In this document: positions 1 to 5,687 of the stretch, piece by piece
Position numbering within the stretch: the first letter of the stretch is position 1
How the letters are laid out: each line of letters begins with the position of its first letter
NCBI GenBank assembly: GCA_024278565.1
Contig: JAJRSY010000086.1
Location: 1-5,806 of the forward strand
From: Bacteroidota bacterium
Lineage (GTDB): Bacteria; Bacteroidota; Bacteroidia; Flavobacteriales; Flavobacteriaceae
DNA: 5,806 bases
Direction: 5' to 3'
Notes under the pieces: generated by a model
The model's database searches: none
The model's input: the letters and a program-made list of their open reading frames with translations, nothing else
Told to the model about the DNA's origin: nothing
Position numbers and translations under genes: made by a program

Positions 1-618
1 AACGATGCCAAAAAAGACTACCAAACCATTTTTAAAAAATACTCAAAGCTCTTGAATACAGAATTCAGAGGAAAGGGGTTCGTAAACTATCTGACCTCGC
101 ACGACGAAGGCGAGCCGTTTGACAAAGAACGAACAAACTCAAAAAAGGCGGCAAACATACTCTTGCTCACTCGAGGAACCTCACAAATATATTATGGCGA
201 TGAAAGTGCTCGAAACCTTACCATAGAAGGTGCAGTAGGTGATGCCACTTTAAGGTCTTTTATGAACTGGAAAGATATTGACAGTTTGCCGGCAACAAAA
301 AAACTACTGGCCCATTGGCAAAAACTGGGGCAGTTCAGAAACAACCACCCTGCAATAGGCGCAGGCAAACACAAAAGACTAGGAAAAACCCCCTATGTTT
401 TTAGCCGTGCCTATATCAAAGATGATTACAAAGACAAAGTAGTTATTGGACTTGACCTTCCCAAGGGAAAAAAATCACTTTGGGTCAAAGGCTTTTTCGG
501 TAATGGCACCAAATTGTACGACACCTATTCAGAGACCGAGGTACTGGTCAAAAACGGAAAGGTCATTCTAGAAAACGATTATGATATTGCCCTATTGGAG
601 TTGGCAGACAACCCATAG
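1..618 (+). CDS. GH13 alpha-amylase-family glycoside hydrolase, C-terminal part (5' end outside window)
   Basis: The frame is open from base 1, so this is the last 205 residues of a longer protein; the TTG at 52 is internal, not a start. The visible part begins near the end of the catalytic (beta/alpha)8 barrel. NYLTSHDEGEPFD (visible residues 29-41) is GH13 conserved region IV; D35 of the SHD motif should be the transition-state-stabilising aspartate. ILLLTRGTSQIYYGDE is the family's usual G-x-P/S-QIYYGDE segment after it. From about visible residue 130 the sequence becomes strand-like (YVFSRAYI, KVVIGLDL, SLWVKGFF, IALLELA), matching the C-terminal beta-sandwich domain. The family hydrolyses or rearranges alpha-1,4/1,6-glucans, and flavobacterial members often act in starch or glycogen use. 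The catalytic nucleophile and acid/base, any signal peptide and the exact specificity lie outside the window. It ends 7 bases from the convergent methyltransferase gene. Confidence 0.9.
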   Translation, partial: NDAKKDYQTIFKKYSKLLNTEFRGKGFVNYLTSHDEGEPFDKERTNSKKAANILLLTRGTSQIYYGDESARNLTIEGAVGDATLRSFMNWKDIDSLPATKKLLAHWQKLGQFRNNHPAIGAGKHKRLGKTPYVFSRAYIKDDYKDKVVIGLDLPKGKKSLWVKGFFGNGTKLYDTYSETEVLVKNGKVILENDYDIALLELADNP

Positions 619-625
619 GATCGAC

Positions 626-1282
626 TCATTCTTTGCTATGATACCGCACTAAAATATCATCAATGCTCTTGATTGTCTTCTTTGCCCAATCTAGACGCTT
701 TTCCAATTTTTCCGCTTCTGATAATTGCCAATCAATGGTGGATTTTTTTAATTTTTCGGTTAAATTTTGTAAAATAATCGCTGCAGATACCGATATGTTC
801 AAACTTTCGGTAAAACCAGCCATACCTATTTTAAGAAACCCATCGGCTTCGGCTAGCACCTCTTTGCTAAGTCCGTCTTTCTCTGTGCCGAAAAACAATG
901 CTATTTTATCATCTACCTGAAAATCCTTTACCAAACAAGTATTTGTATGTGGTGTAGTAGCGATTATCCTATAACCGTTTTTTCTTAATTTTTCAATACA
1001 GCTTTTCGAGGTATCATGGCGAATGACATCTACCCATTTTTCGGCTCCCAGGGCAATCTTCTTATCCAGTTTTTGTGCGAACTTGTTTTCAATAACATGG
1101 GCTTCCTGAATACCGAACACCTCACAGCTTCGTATAACGGCGCTGGTGTTGTGCATTTGAAAAACATCTTCTATGGCCACAGTGATATATCTGGTACGCT
1201 CTTCCAGCACTTTAAAAAAGCGTTTTTTTCGTTCCTCGGTAAGAAAACCTTCCAAGTAAGCTAAAAGTTGATGATCCACCAT
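626..1282 (-). CDS. TrmH/SpoU-family RNA (2'-O-ribose) methyltransferase
   Basis: This 218-residue protein has all three SPOUT/TrmH motifs. Motif 1 is N45-T-S-A-x-x-R51, whose Arg is the catalytic residue of the family. Motif 2 is FGTEKDGLS at 131-139. Motif 3 is the I152-G-M...S160-L-N-I-S stretch, which forms the knotted SAM site. A basic, helical N-terminus (about 1-30) and a charged helical tail (about 176-218) flank the knot, as in TrmH, which methylates the 2'-OH of G18 in tRNA; length is close to E. coli TrmH (about 229 aa). Cytoplasmic, probably a homodimer. The SpoU family also holds rRNA and other tRNA enzymes, so the G18 target is an inference and no symbol is given. The ATG at 1280-1282 is the natural start; no strong SD precedes it. 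It diverges from the sirtuin gene (36 bp between chosen starts) and converges with the amylase gene. Confidence 0.88.
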   Translation of the reverse strand: MVDHQLLAYLEGFLTEERKKRFFKVLEERTRYITVAIEDVFQMHNTSAVIRSCEVFGIQEAHVIENKFAQKLDKKIALGAEKWVDVIRHDTSKSCIEKLRKNGYRIIATTPHTNTCLVKDFQVDDKIALFFGTEKDGLSKEVLAEADGFLKIGMAGFTESLNISVSAAIILQNLTEKLKKSTIDWQLSEAEKLEKRLDWAKKTIKSIDDILVRYHSKE

Positions 1283-1318
1283 GCCCCTAATATAATGAAA
1301 ACCGCTATTTTTATGGTA

Positions 1319-2014
1319 ATGAAAAAAAAAATAGTAATCCTGACCGGAGCCGGAATGAGCGCGGAAAGCGGCATCAATACTTTTCGTGACGCTGATGGCC
1401 TATGGGAAGGCCATGATGTAATGGAGGTAGCATCGCCAGAGGGGTTTGCAAAAAACCCTGAATTGGTCTTTGATTTCTACAATCAAAGACGAAGACAATT
1501 GTTGAACGTACAGCCCAATAAAGGCCATGATTCGTTAGTGGGTCTTGAAAAATATTTTGATGTGACCATCATCACCCAAAATGTAGATGATCTGCATGAA
1601 CGGGCTGGTAGTTCAAATATCATTCATTTACATGGCGAACTATTCAAGGTGCGTAGCACCCAAGGTGAAAAACCTGCTACTGTATGGAAGGAGGACTTAA
1701 ATATTGGTGACTTCTGCGAAAACGGATTTCAATTACGCCCACATATCGTTTGGTTCGGTGAGCAGGTGCCTTTACTCGATCAAGCAGTTGAAATAACAAG
1801 AACAGCCGATATTCTCATAATCATCGGCACTTCAATGCAGGTGTACCCGGCAGCTGGCCTGATCGATTTTGTCTCGCCGAGCACACCAATTTATTTTGTA
1901 GACCCTAAACCGAGTATTGATGCCAATCAGTACAATAAGCTAACCATTACTAAAAATACTGCGGCAATAGGTGTTCCTACTCTGGTTGAAGATTTAATTG
2001 GTACAAGGCCCTAG
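1319..2014 (+). CDS. NAD-dependent protein deacylase of the Sir2 family, CobB/SIRT5-like, lacking zinc cysteines
   Basis: From the ATG at 1319 the protein is 231 residues. Sirtuin motifs run in order: GAGMSAESGINTFRD (10-24, NAD binding), TQNVDDLHERAG (86-97), catalytic H105 in HLHGE, RPHIVWFGE (140-148), and IIGTSMQVYPAAG near the C-terminus. Y54-N-Q-R57 matches the class III Tyr-x-x-Arg pair that binds succinyl/malonyl-lysine in CobB and SIRT5, so deacylation of acidic acyl-lysines is predicted, with NAD consumed and O-acyl-ADP-ribose released. The segment between HGE and RPH (108-139), which normally carries two Cys-x-x-Cys zinc pairs, contains one cysteine (C133). In-frame ATGs lie upstream at 1268, 1271, 1295 and 1313. 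I chose 1319 because MKKKIVILTGAG starts right at the Rossmann strand as in relatives, and the longer forms would overlap the divergent methyltransferase start. The 3' end overlaps the haem-protein gene. Confidence 0.93.
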   Translation: MKKKIVILTGAGMSAESGINTFRDADGLWEGHDVMEVASPEGFAKNPELVFDFYNQRRRQLLNVQPNKGHDSLVGLEKYFDVTIITQNVDDLHERAGSSNIIHLHGELFKVRSTQGEKPATVWKEDLNIGDFCENGFQLRPHIVWFGEQVPLLDQAVEITRTADILIIIGTSMQVYPAAGLIDFVSPSTPIYFVDPKPSIDANQYNKLTITKNTAAIGVPTLVEDLIGTRP

Positions 2015-2450
2015 TGCGTTTTGCCCATTCAATGATGGCATGACGCTGCGTTTCGGTCAATTTGGCCTCTTCATGGGTCCAGGTATACTCGTTCAAGGGC
2101 ATTTCACCCTCCTGTACCATTTCAATGACCTCTTCGAGCTTGTGGTCTTTTTTCTTGGCCGAATAGTTTTTCCAGTCAGAAAAATTCAAATGTTTTTTAC
2201 CATCTTTGATATGATCCGCCACCCAAAAGGAAACAGGGGCAACATTATTGTACCACGGGTATTCAGTATTGTTGCTATGACAATCGTAACAGGTATTTTG
2301 CAGAATCATTTTAATATCCTTCGGAGGATTGGTTTCATTTAAAAACACAGCCGTATGGTCTCCCTGCTCTTGATTTTTTGCCGGTCGATAAAATTGAATA
2401 GCAACGAACACCAATAAAAGTACAATTGCAATTTTTTTTGTTATTTTCAT
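1977..2450 (-). CDS. Membrane-anchored c-type haem-binding domain protein (Haem_bd type)
   Basis: This 157-residue protein has a basic start (MKITKK), one hydrophobic segment (about 7-20, an uncleaved anchor or signal sequence), then a soluble domain expected in the periplasm. C54-Y-D-C-H58 is a covalent haem c motif, followed by SNNTEYPWY (59-67), the usual continuation in the Bacteroidota Haem_bd family. M117 in GEMP is the likely distal axial ligand, as in class I cytochromes c; the C-terminal helix TETQRHAIIEWAKRT also fits the family. Its redox partner is unknown; family members are generally inferred to carry electrons or sense redox/ligands. No other cytochrome gene is in the window. 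The start ATG (2448-2450) sits 46 bp from the divergent hypothetical gene. The last 38 bp run antisense through the sirtuin 3' end, so neither gene has a terminator of its own between them. Confidence 0.88.
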   Translation of the reverse strand: MKITKKIAIVLLLVFVAIQFYRPAKNQEQGDHTAVFLNETNPPKDIKMILQNTCYDCHSNNTEYPWYNNVAPVSFWVADHIKDGKKHLNFSDWKNYSAKKKDHKLEEVIEMVQEGEMPLNEYTWTHEEAKLTETQRHAIIEWAKRTRALYQLNLQPE

Positions 2451-2496
2451 AGCTTTGAAATGTTACAAATTTGAAGCAAACAATATACGTTTTTTT
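2451..2496. promoter_or_regulatory. Divergent intergenic spacer that should carry two promoters
   Basis: Only 46 bp separate the start codons of the haem protein (-) and the helical hypothetical protein (+). The spacer is AT-rich, and any promoter lying strictly between the genes must fit in it or reach into the neighbouring coding sequence. I see TTTG-containing stretches on both strands (for example ATTTG near 2469 on the plus strand and TTGTTTG on the minus strand), but no exact TAnnTTTG at a suitable distance, so I do not assign a specific element. Confidence 0.35.
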
Positions 2497-3057
2497 ATGA
2501 ACAAAGAGGGTCTTTACCAGACTTTGGATTATGTAAACCACTCTCGGGAAAAAAGAGCTGAAATGGCACTATTGGTTTCAAACCACCCAAAACTGGTGGC
2601 ACCATTGTTAGAGATTGCCTTTGAGGTCGATACCCCCATTTCTTCAAAGGCCTGTTGGGTATTGGAATTTACGGCCAAGGAAAACCTAGCTTACCTTTTT
2701 CCGCACTTAGATGCGTTTACATCAAACTTAAGTGAATTGCATTTGGATTCTTCGGTAAGGCCCATGGCCAAAATATGTGAATACCTTCTAAAAGACTATT
2801 TTCAAAAAAAGAAATATCGGTCGCAAATGGCCATGACCGATAAACATCTTGAAAAAATGGCCGCTGCTTGTTTCGATTGGCTCATAGGTGATCATAAGGT
2901 GGCCGCCCAAGCCTATTCAATGACCTGTTTGTTGCTGCTGGGAAGAAAATTCGATTGGATCCACCCCGAACTAAAAATGATCTTAGAACAGAACTATGCT
3001 GCAGGTAGTGCTGCCTATAGGGCGAGGGGACGGATGGTGTTGGCCAAGTTGAAATAG
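2497..3057 (+). CDS. Conserved hypothetical protein, all-helical HEAT-like, upstream of purB
   Basis: From the ATG at 2497 the protein is 186 residues; a longer reading would need a TTG at 2455 next to the divergent gene's start, so I prefer the ATG. There is no signal peptide or membrane segment, so it is probably cytoplasmic. It looks like alternating amphipathic helices in a HEAT/ARM-like pattern: HPKLVAPLLEIAFEVD, SSKACWVLEFTAKENLAYL, SVRPMAKICEYLLKDYF, KMAAACFDWLIGDHKVAAQ, AYSMTCLLLLGRKFDWIHPEL. No catalytic motif is evident. I recall similar proteins just upstream of purB in flavobacteria, sometimes mislabelled adenylosuccinate lyase from that position alone; this protein has none of the lyase signatures. 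The fold suggests a protein-binding scaffold, and a PurB link is inference from position only. A 166-bp gap with a separate promoter argues against tight co-transcription with purB. Confidence 0.8.
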   Translation: MNKEGLYQTLDYVNHSREKRAEMALLVSNHPKLVAPLLEIAFEVDTPISSKACWVLEFTAKENLAYLFPHLDAFTSNLSELHLDSSVRPMAKICEYLLKDYFQKKKYRSQMAMTDKHLEKMAAACFDWLIGDHKVAAQAYSMTCLLLLGRKFDWIHPELKMILEQNYAAGSAAYRARGRMVLAKLK

Positions 3058-3063
3058 AACAGG

Positions 3064-3115
3064 TTCAAATTCAAATGCAAATTCAAACTCAAGCCTGCCT
3101 GCCGTTGGCATGGCT
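3064..3115. repeat. Five imperfect TTCAAA hexamers followed by a GC-rich bulged hairpin
   Basis: Bases 3064-3093 read as five 6-bp units: TTCAAA, TTCAAA, TGCAAA, TTCAAA, CTCAAG. They lead directly into a GC-rich stem: GCCTGCC (3097-3103), loop GTT, then GGCA-T-GGC (3107-3114) with one bulged T. The GCCTGCCTGCC stretch resembles the short GC-rich intergenic palindromes common in Bacteroidota, here apparently decayed. No T-tract follows, so it is not a standard intrinsic terminator, although it lies 3' of the helical gene and could shape the end of that transcript. Confidence 0.5.
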
Positions 3116-3182
3116 CAAATCTGGCTATTCTAGGCATAATCAAGTTTCAAGCCATATATTTTCAATCTGCTATATGAATGAG

Positions 3183-3190
3183 TATCTTTG
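3183..3190 (+). promoter_or_regulatory. Predicted purB promoter, Bacteroidota -7 element TATCTTTG
   Basis: TATCTTTG matches the Bacteroidota primary sigma -7 consensus TAnnTTTG exactly. It lies 33 bp before the purB ATG, which implies a leader of roughly 25-28 nt. About 19-20 bp upstream there is only a T-rich ATTTTC rather than a clear TTG, so the -33 part is weak. The leader ends in GTAAAAG before the ATG: A-rich, without a strong Shine-Dalgarno, as is usual in this phylum. I see no purine riboswitch-like fold. Confidence 0.5.
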
Positions 3191-3223
3191 TTTTTCGCTA
3201 AAACTCAACCAATTTTGTAAAAG

Positions 3224-4567
3224 ATGTCCTTAAATTCATTAAACGCTATTTCGCCTGTTGACGGGCGGTACCGAAATAAAGTAGAACATTTGGCTCCTTT
3301 TTTTTCTGAGGAGGCCTTGATCAAATATAGGGTCAGGGTAGAGATTGAATACTTTATCGCTCTCTGCGAAATTCCGTTGCCACAATTGGCTGATTTCGAT
3401 CATTCGAAATTTGATGCGTTACGAGAAATTTATCAGAACTTTGACACCGAAGATACCCTTGCCATCAAAGAGATTGAATCGGTCACCAACCATGATGTAA
3501 AAGCTGTAGAGTATTTTATTAAGAAAAAATTCGATGTTTTGGGTTTGGCAACCTTTAAGGAGTTCATCCATTTTGGATTGACCTCGCAAGACATTAACAA
3601 TACGGCCGTTCCGCTTTCTTTGAAAGAAGCGATGAACGAGGTTTACGTGCCCCAATTCTTTCAGGTTTTAGACAAATTAAAAGAACTGGCGACCGAATGG
3701 GCAGAAATACCCATGTTGGCACGAACACATGGTCAGCCGGCATCCCCTACCCGACTGGGTAAAGAAATCGATGTTTTTATCGAACGCTTGAAACAGCAAT
3801 TTGATTTACTTAACGATATACCTAGTGCCGCCAAATTCGGTGGTGCCACGGGAAACTACAATGCGCACAAAGTGGCATACCCAACCATTGATTGGAAGGC
3901 TTTTGGGCAAAAATTCGTTCAAGAGAAATTAGGACTGCACCATTCTTTTCCGACCACCCAAATCGAACATTATGACCATATGGCCGCTTTGTTCGATACC
4001 CTGAAACGCATCAATACCATTATCTTGGATCTAGACCGTGATTTTTGGACCTATGTTTCAATGGACTATTTTAAACAACGCATTAAAGAAGGTGAAGTGG
4101 GGTCTTCGGCCATGCCCCACAAGGTAAACCCAATAGACTTCGAAAATTCAGAGGGAAACCTTGGTCTTGCCAATGCCCTGTTCGAGCATTTGTCGGCCAA
4201 GCTGCCAATTTCTCGATTGCAACGTGATTTGACCGATAGTACGGTACTTAGAAACATAGGTGTGCCGTTCGCACATACCATAATTGCTTTTCAGTCTACT
4301 TTAAAAGGGTTGGGCAAGCTTTTATTGAACAAAGAAAAATTCGAACAGGATCTCGAAAACAATTGGGCAGTTGTAGCTGAAGCAATCCAGACCATATTAA
4401 GACGAGAGGGGCATCCAAATCCGTATGAAGCCCTAAAGGGCCTGACGCGTACCAATACCAAGATCAACCAAGAATCACTTGTGGAGTTTATAGAGACCCT
4501 TGATGTTTCCAATACTATTAAATCAGAACTAAAGGCGATTACACCCAGTAACTATACGGGCATATAA
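3224..4567 (+). CDS. purB: Adenylosuccinate lyase
   Basis: PurB releases fumarate twice in purine synthesis: SAICAR to AICAR in IMP synthesis, and adenylosuccinate to AMP. At 447 residues it matches the E. coli-type branch (456 aa) and not the shorter B. subtilis type. Landmarks: SPVDGRY at 10-16 (N-terminal nucleotide-binding loop), TSQDINNTA from T120, H169 in RTHGQPASPTRLGKE (general acid, equivalent to E. coli H171), and the fumarase/aspartase-superfamily signature SSAMPHKVNPIDFENSEGN from S294, the mobile loop with the catalytic serine. The C-terminus TPSNYTGI is also typical. All key residues are present, so a working cytoplasmic homotetramer is expected. The gene has its own predicted promoter and is not in a visible pur operon; no other purine gene is in the window. 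Its TAA overlaps the T-tract of the convergent mscS terminator. Confidence 0.98.
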   Translation: MSLNSLNAISPVDGRYRNKVEHLAPFFSEEALIKYRVRVEIEYFIALCEIPLPQLADFDHSKFDALREIYQNFDTEDTLAIKEIESVTNHDVKAVEYFIKKKFDVLGLATFKEFIHFGLTSQDINNTAVPLSLKEAMNEVYVPQFFQVLDKLKELATEWAEIPMLARTHGQPASPTRLGKEIDVFIERLKQQFDLLNDIPSAAKFGGATGNYNAHKVAYPTIDWKAFGQKFVQEKLGLHHSFPTTQIEHYDHMAALFDTLKRINTIILDLDRDFWTYVSMDYFKQRIKEGEVGSSAMPHKVNPIDFENSEGNLGLANALFEHLSAKLPISRLQRDLTDSTVLRNIGVPFAHTIIAFQSTLKGLGKLLLNKEKFEQDLENNWAVVAEAIQTILRREGHPNPYEALKGLTRTNTKINQESLVEFIETLDVSNTIKSELKAITPSNYTGI

Positions 4568-4644
4568 AAAAGACCTACAAGGTTTTTGAAACCTTGCAGG
4601 TCTTGGTATTACTAACCTGCAAGGTTTCAAAAACCTTGTAGGTT
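4566..4644 (-). terminator. Double-hairpin terminator of mscS in an inverted-repeat element (bidirectional role likely)
   Basis: Two hairpins fill the gap between the convergent purB and mscS genes. Hairpin A (4570-4604) has 16-nt arms and a 3-nt loop with one imperfect position: a G-U wobble in minus-strand RNA and an A-C mismatch in plus-strand RNA. Hairpin B (4614-4644) has 14-bp arms and a 3-nt loop. Read on the minus strand, hairpin A is followed at once by six T (A's at 4566-4571), a textbook intrinsic terminator for mscS. On the plus strand the hairpins are followed only by CTTGG and TTTGATAT, so termination of purB would be weaker. Confidence 0.75.
4573..4643. repeat. 29-bp perfect inverted repeat whose arms are themselves palindromic
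   Basis: The 29 bases at 4573-4601 (starting ACCTACAAGG, ending CCTTGCAGGT) are the exact reverse complement of 4615-4643, with a 13-bp spacer (4602-4614). Each arm is also a near-palindrome with a 3-nt loop. Besides two small hairpins, the region can therefore form one long 29-bp stem. The ACCTACAAGGTTT/AAACCTTGTAGGT theme recurs between genes in many flavobacteria, as far as I recall, so this is probably a dispersed REP-like element. It contains no ORF. Confidence 0.85.
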
Positions 4645-4654
4645 TGATATGTGC

Positions 4655-5470
4655 CTATCCTTGTTTGTGGATCTCGACAGAATGTGGGTAGGGAATTTCG
4701 ATTCCGGCCTTGTCCAATGCCAGTTTACAGCCTTCCAAAGTACCAAAATACACATCCCAATAATCTTCTGGTTTACAGAACGGGCGTACCGCAAAATTTA
4801 CCGAACTATCTGCCAATTCAGACACATTGACCGAAGGTGCGGGATCCTGTAAAACCTTGGGGTTCGAAGTCAATACTTCCAGCAAGACTTCTTTGGCTCT
4901 TTTTATATCCTCTCCATAACCGACTCCGATTGTAGTGTCGACTCGAATTTTTCCTTCGGCTGTATAGTTGACGATATTACCGTTGGCCATTGCCCCATTT
5001 GGTATAATCGCCAATTTATTATCAGGAGTCACTAATTTAGTGGTAAATATCTCGATTTCTTTCACGACCCCGATAGTATCTTGTGCTTCTATCAAATCCC
5101 CTATTTTATATGGCTTGAAGATGATCAATAATACGCCTCCGGCGAAATTGCCCAATGAACCTTGAAGTGCCAAGCCAATTGCAAGACCCGCAGCTGCAAT
5201 AATCGCAGCAAAACTAGTTGTTTCTACTCCCAGCGTTGAAATTACCGTGATAATCAAGAAAACCTTAAGGCCCCATGAAACTAGGTTTAACAAGAATTTC
5301 TGCAAAGACTCGTCGTACTTATTCTTCGTCATCGTCTTTCTCACTACCCCAATGAGTTTTTTTATCACCCAAGAACCAATGATGTAAATTAAAATGGCCC
5401 CAATAATTTTTGGTCCAAATTCAACGGCAAAATCAATGCCCTTGTTCATCCATACTTCTGCATTTTCCAT
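4655..5470 (-). CDS. mscS: Small-conductance mechanosensitive channel, MscS family
   Basis: This 271-residue inner-membrane channel is the size of E. coli MscS (286 aa). It should open under membrane tension during osmotic downshock and release solutes. Hydrophobic segments at about 20-40 and 60-80 are TM1 and TM2. The pore helix TM3 (about 86-118) contains GLAIGLALQGSLGNFAGG, almost the E. coli sequence; L96 and L100 align with the hydrophobic gate leucines, and Q103-G104 with the kink region. FKPYKIGD opens the cytoplasmic beta domain, followed by the conserved IPNG (NKLAIIPNG) and NIVNYT. IEIPYPHSVEI near the end is the usual C-terminal alpha/beta segment (E. coli ISFPYPQ). No extra N-terminal domain is present, so this is a minimal heptameric channel. 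The ATG at 5468-5470 is the only sensible start. Transcription is probably monocistronic, from the promoter near 5502 to the hairpin terminator shared with purB. Confidence 0.95.
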   Translation of the reverse strand: MENAEVWMNKGIDFAVEFGPKIIGAILIYIIGSWVIKKLIGVVRKTMTKNKYDESLQKFLLNLVSWGLKVFLIITVISTLGVETTSFAAIIAAAGLAIGLALQGSLGNFAGGVLLIIFKPYKIGDLIEAQDTIGVVKEIEIFTTKLVTPDNKLAIIPNGAMANGNIVNYTAEGKIRVDTTIGVGYGEDIKRAKEVLLEVLTSNPKVLQDPAPSVNVSELADSSVNFAVRPFCKPEDYWDVYFGTLEGCKLALDKAGIEIPYPHSVEIHKQG

Positions 5471-5501
5471 AATAGTGTTTTAATTAGTGTTTATAGTGGA
5501 G

Positions 5502-5509
5502 CGAATATA
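5502..5509 (-). promoter_or_regulatory. Possible mscS promoter, -7 element TATATTCG
   Basis: On the minus strand TATATTCG differs by one base from the Bacteroidota -7 consensus TAnnTTTG. It lies about 31 bp before the mscS ATG, giving a short leader of roughly 25 nt. A TTG occurs about 15 bp upstream, closer than the usual 17-23 bp, so the match is only partial. The upstream terminator at 5574-5610 means mscS needs its own promoter in this interval. Confidence 0.4.
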
Positions 5510-5573
5510 GGGAATAGAACCATACAATTAAACATGTGTTGGTACTTAACCCATATTCAATATTATGTTAAAG

Positions 5574-5610
5574 CAAAAAAAGCCCACTTTGATGTAAAAT
5601 CAAAGCGGGT
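5574..5610 (-). terminator. Strong intrinsic terminator, minus strand
   Basis: Read on the minus strand, CCCGCTTTGAT (from 5609-5599) pairs with ATCAAAGTGGG (5593-5583) around a 5-nt loop, giving 11 pairs with one G-U wobble. A C and seven T (5581-5575) follow immediately. It should end the transcript of the gene entering from the right edge and insulate mscS from it. On the plus strand the wobble becomes an A-C mismatch and no T-tract follows, so it works one way only. Confidence 0.85.
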
Positions 5611-5687
5611 CAGTTCAAAATTATTGAAATATTTACTATCCCTTGAATCTGCTTATGATACATTTTACGAGAGGCTAAACTAAACCA

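Noticed and set aside
192..374. Minus-strand open frame inside the amylase gene
   Set aside because: Fully antisense to a well-supported GH13 domain, with a composition that resembles no known protein.
663..1264. Two plus-strand open frames (663-920 and 1016-1264) opposite the methyltransferase
   Set aside because: They lie antisense to a gene with all three SPOUT motifs, and their translations show no motifs.
1268..1318. N-terminal extension of the sirtuin from the ATG at 1268
   Set aside because: The 17 extra residues have no counterpart in the family as I know it and overlap the divergent methyltransferase start; 1319 puts the start right at the Rossmann strand.
1998..2342. Plus-strand open frame opposite the haem-protein gene
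   Set aside because: Antisense shadow; the minus strand carries CxxCH and the signal anchor.
2335..2541. Minus-strand open frame of 68 codons across the divergent spacer
   Set aside because: It overlaps the starts of two better-supported genes, one of them on the same strand in another frame, and has no recognisable motif.
3419..4512. Minus-strand open frames inside purB (3419-3655, 4066-4281, 4291-4512)
   Set aside because: All are shadows of the purB reading frame, which is conserved throughout.
4570..4644. CRISPR array from repeated ACCT...AGGT blocks
   Set aside because: Only two copies, in inverted orientation, with a 13-bp spacer and no cas genes; it is an inverted-repeat terminator.
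4566..4650. Insertion-sequence ends or a MITE
   Set aside because: No target-site duplication that I can see and no transposase; the element fits a REP-like hairpin better, though a small non-autonomous origin cannot be excluded.
4649..5165. Plus-strand open frames opposite mscS (4649-4852, 4968-5165)
   Set aside because: Antisense to the conserved MscS beta domain and pore helix; no independent coding signal.
5616..5623. Minus-strand TAATTTTG, an exact match to the TAnnTTTG -7 consensus
   Set aside because: A start from here would run straight into the terminator at 5574-5610, so it is probably a chance match in AT-rich DNA.
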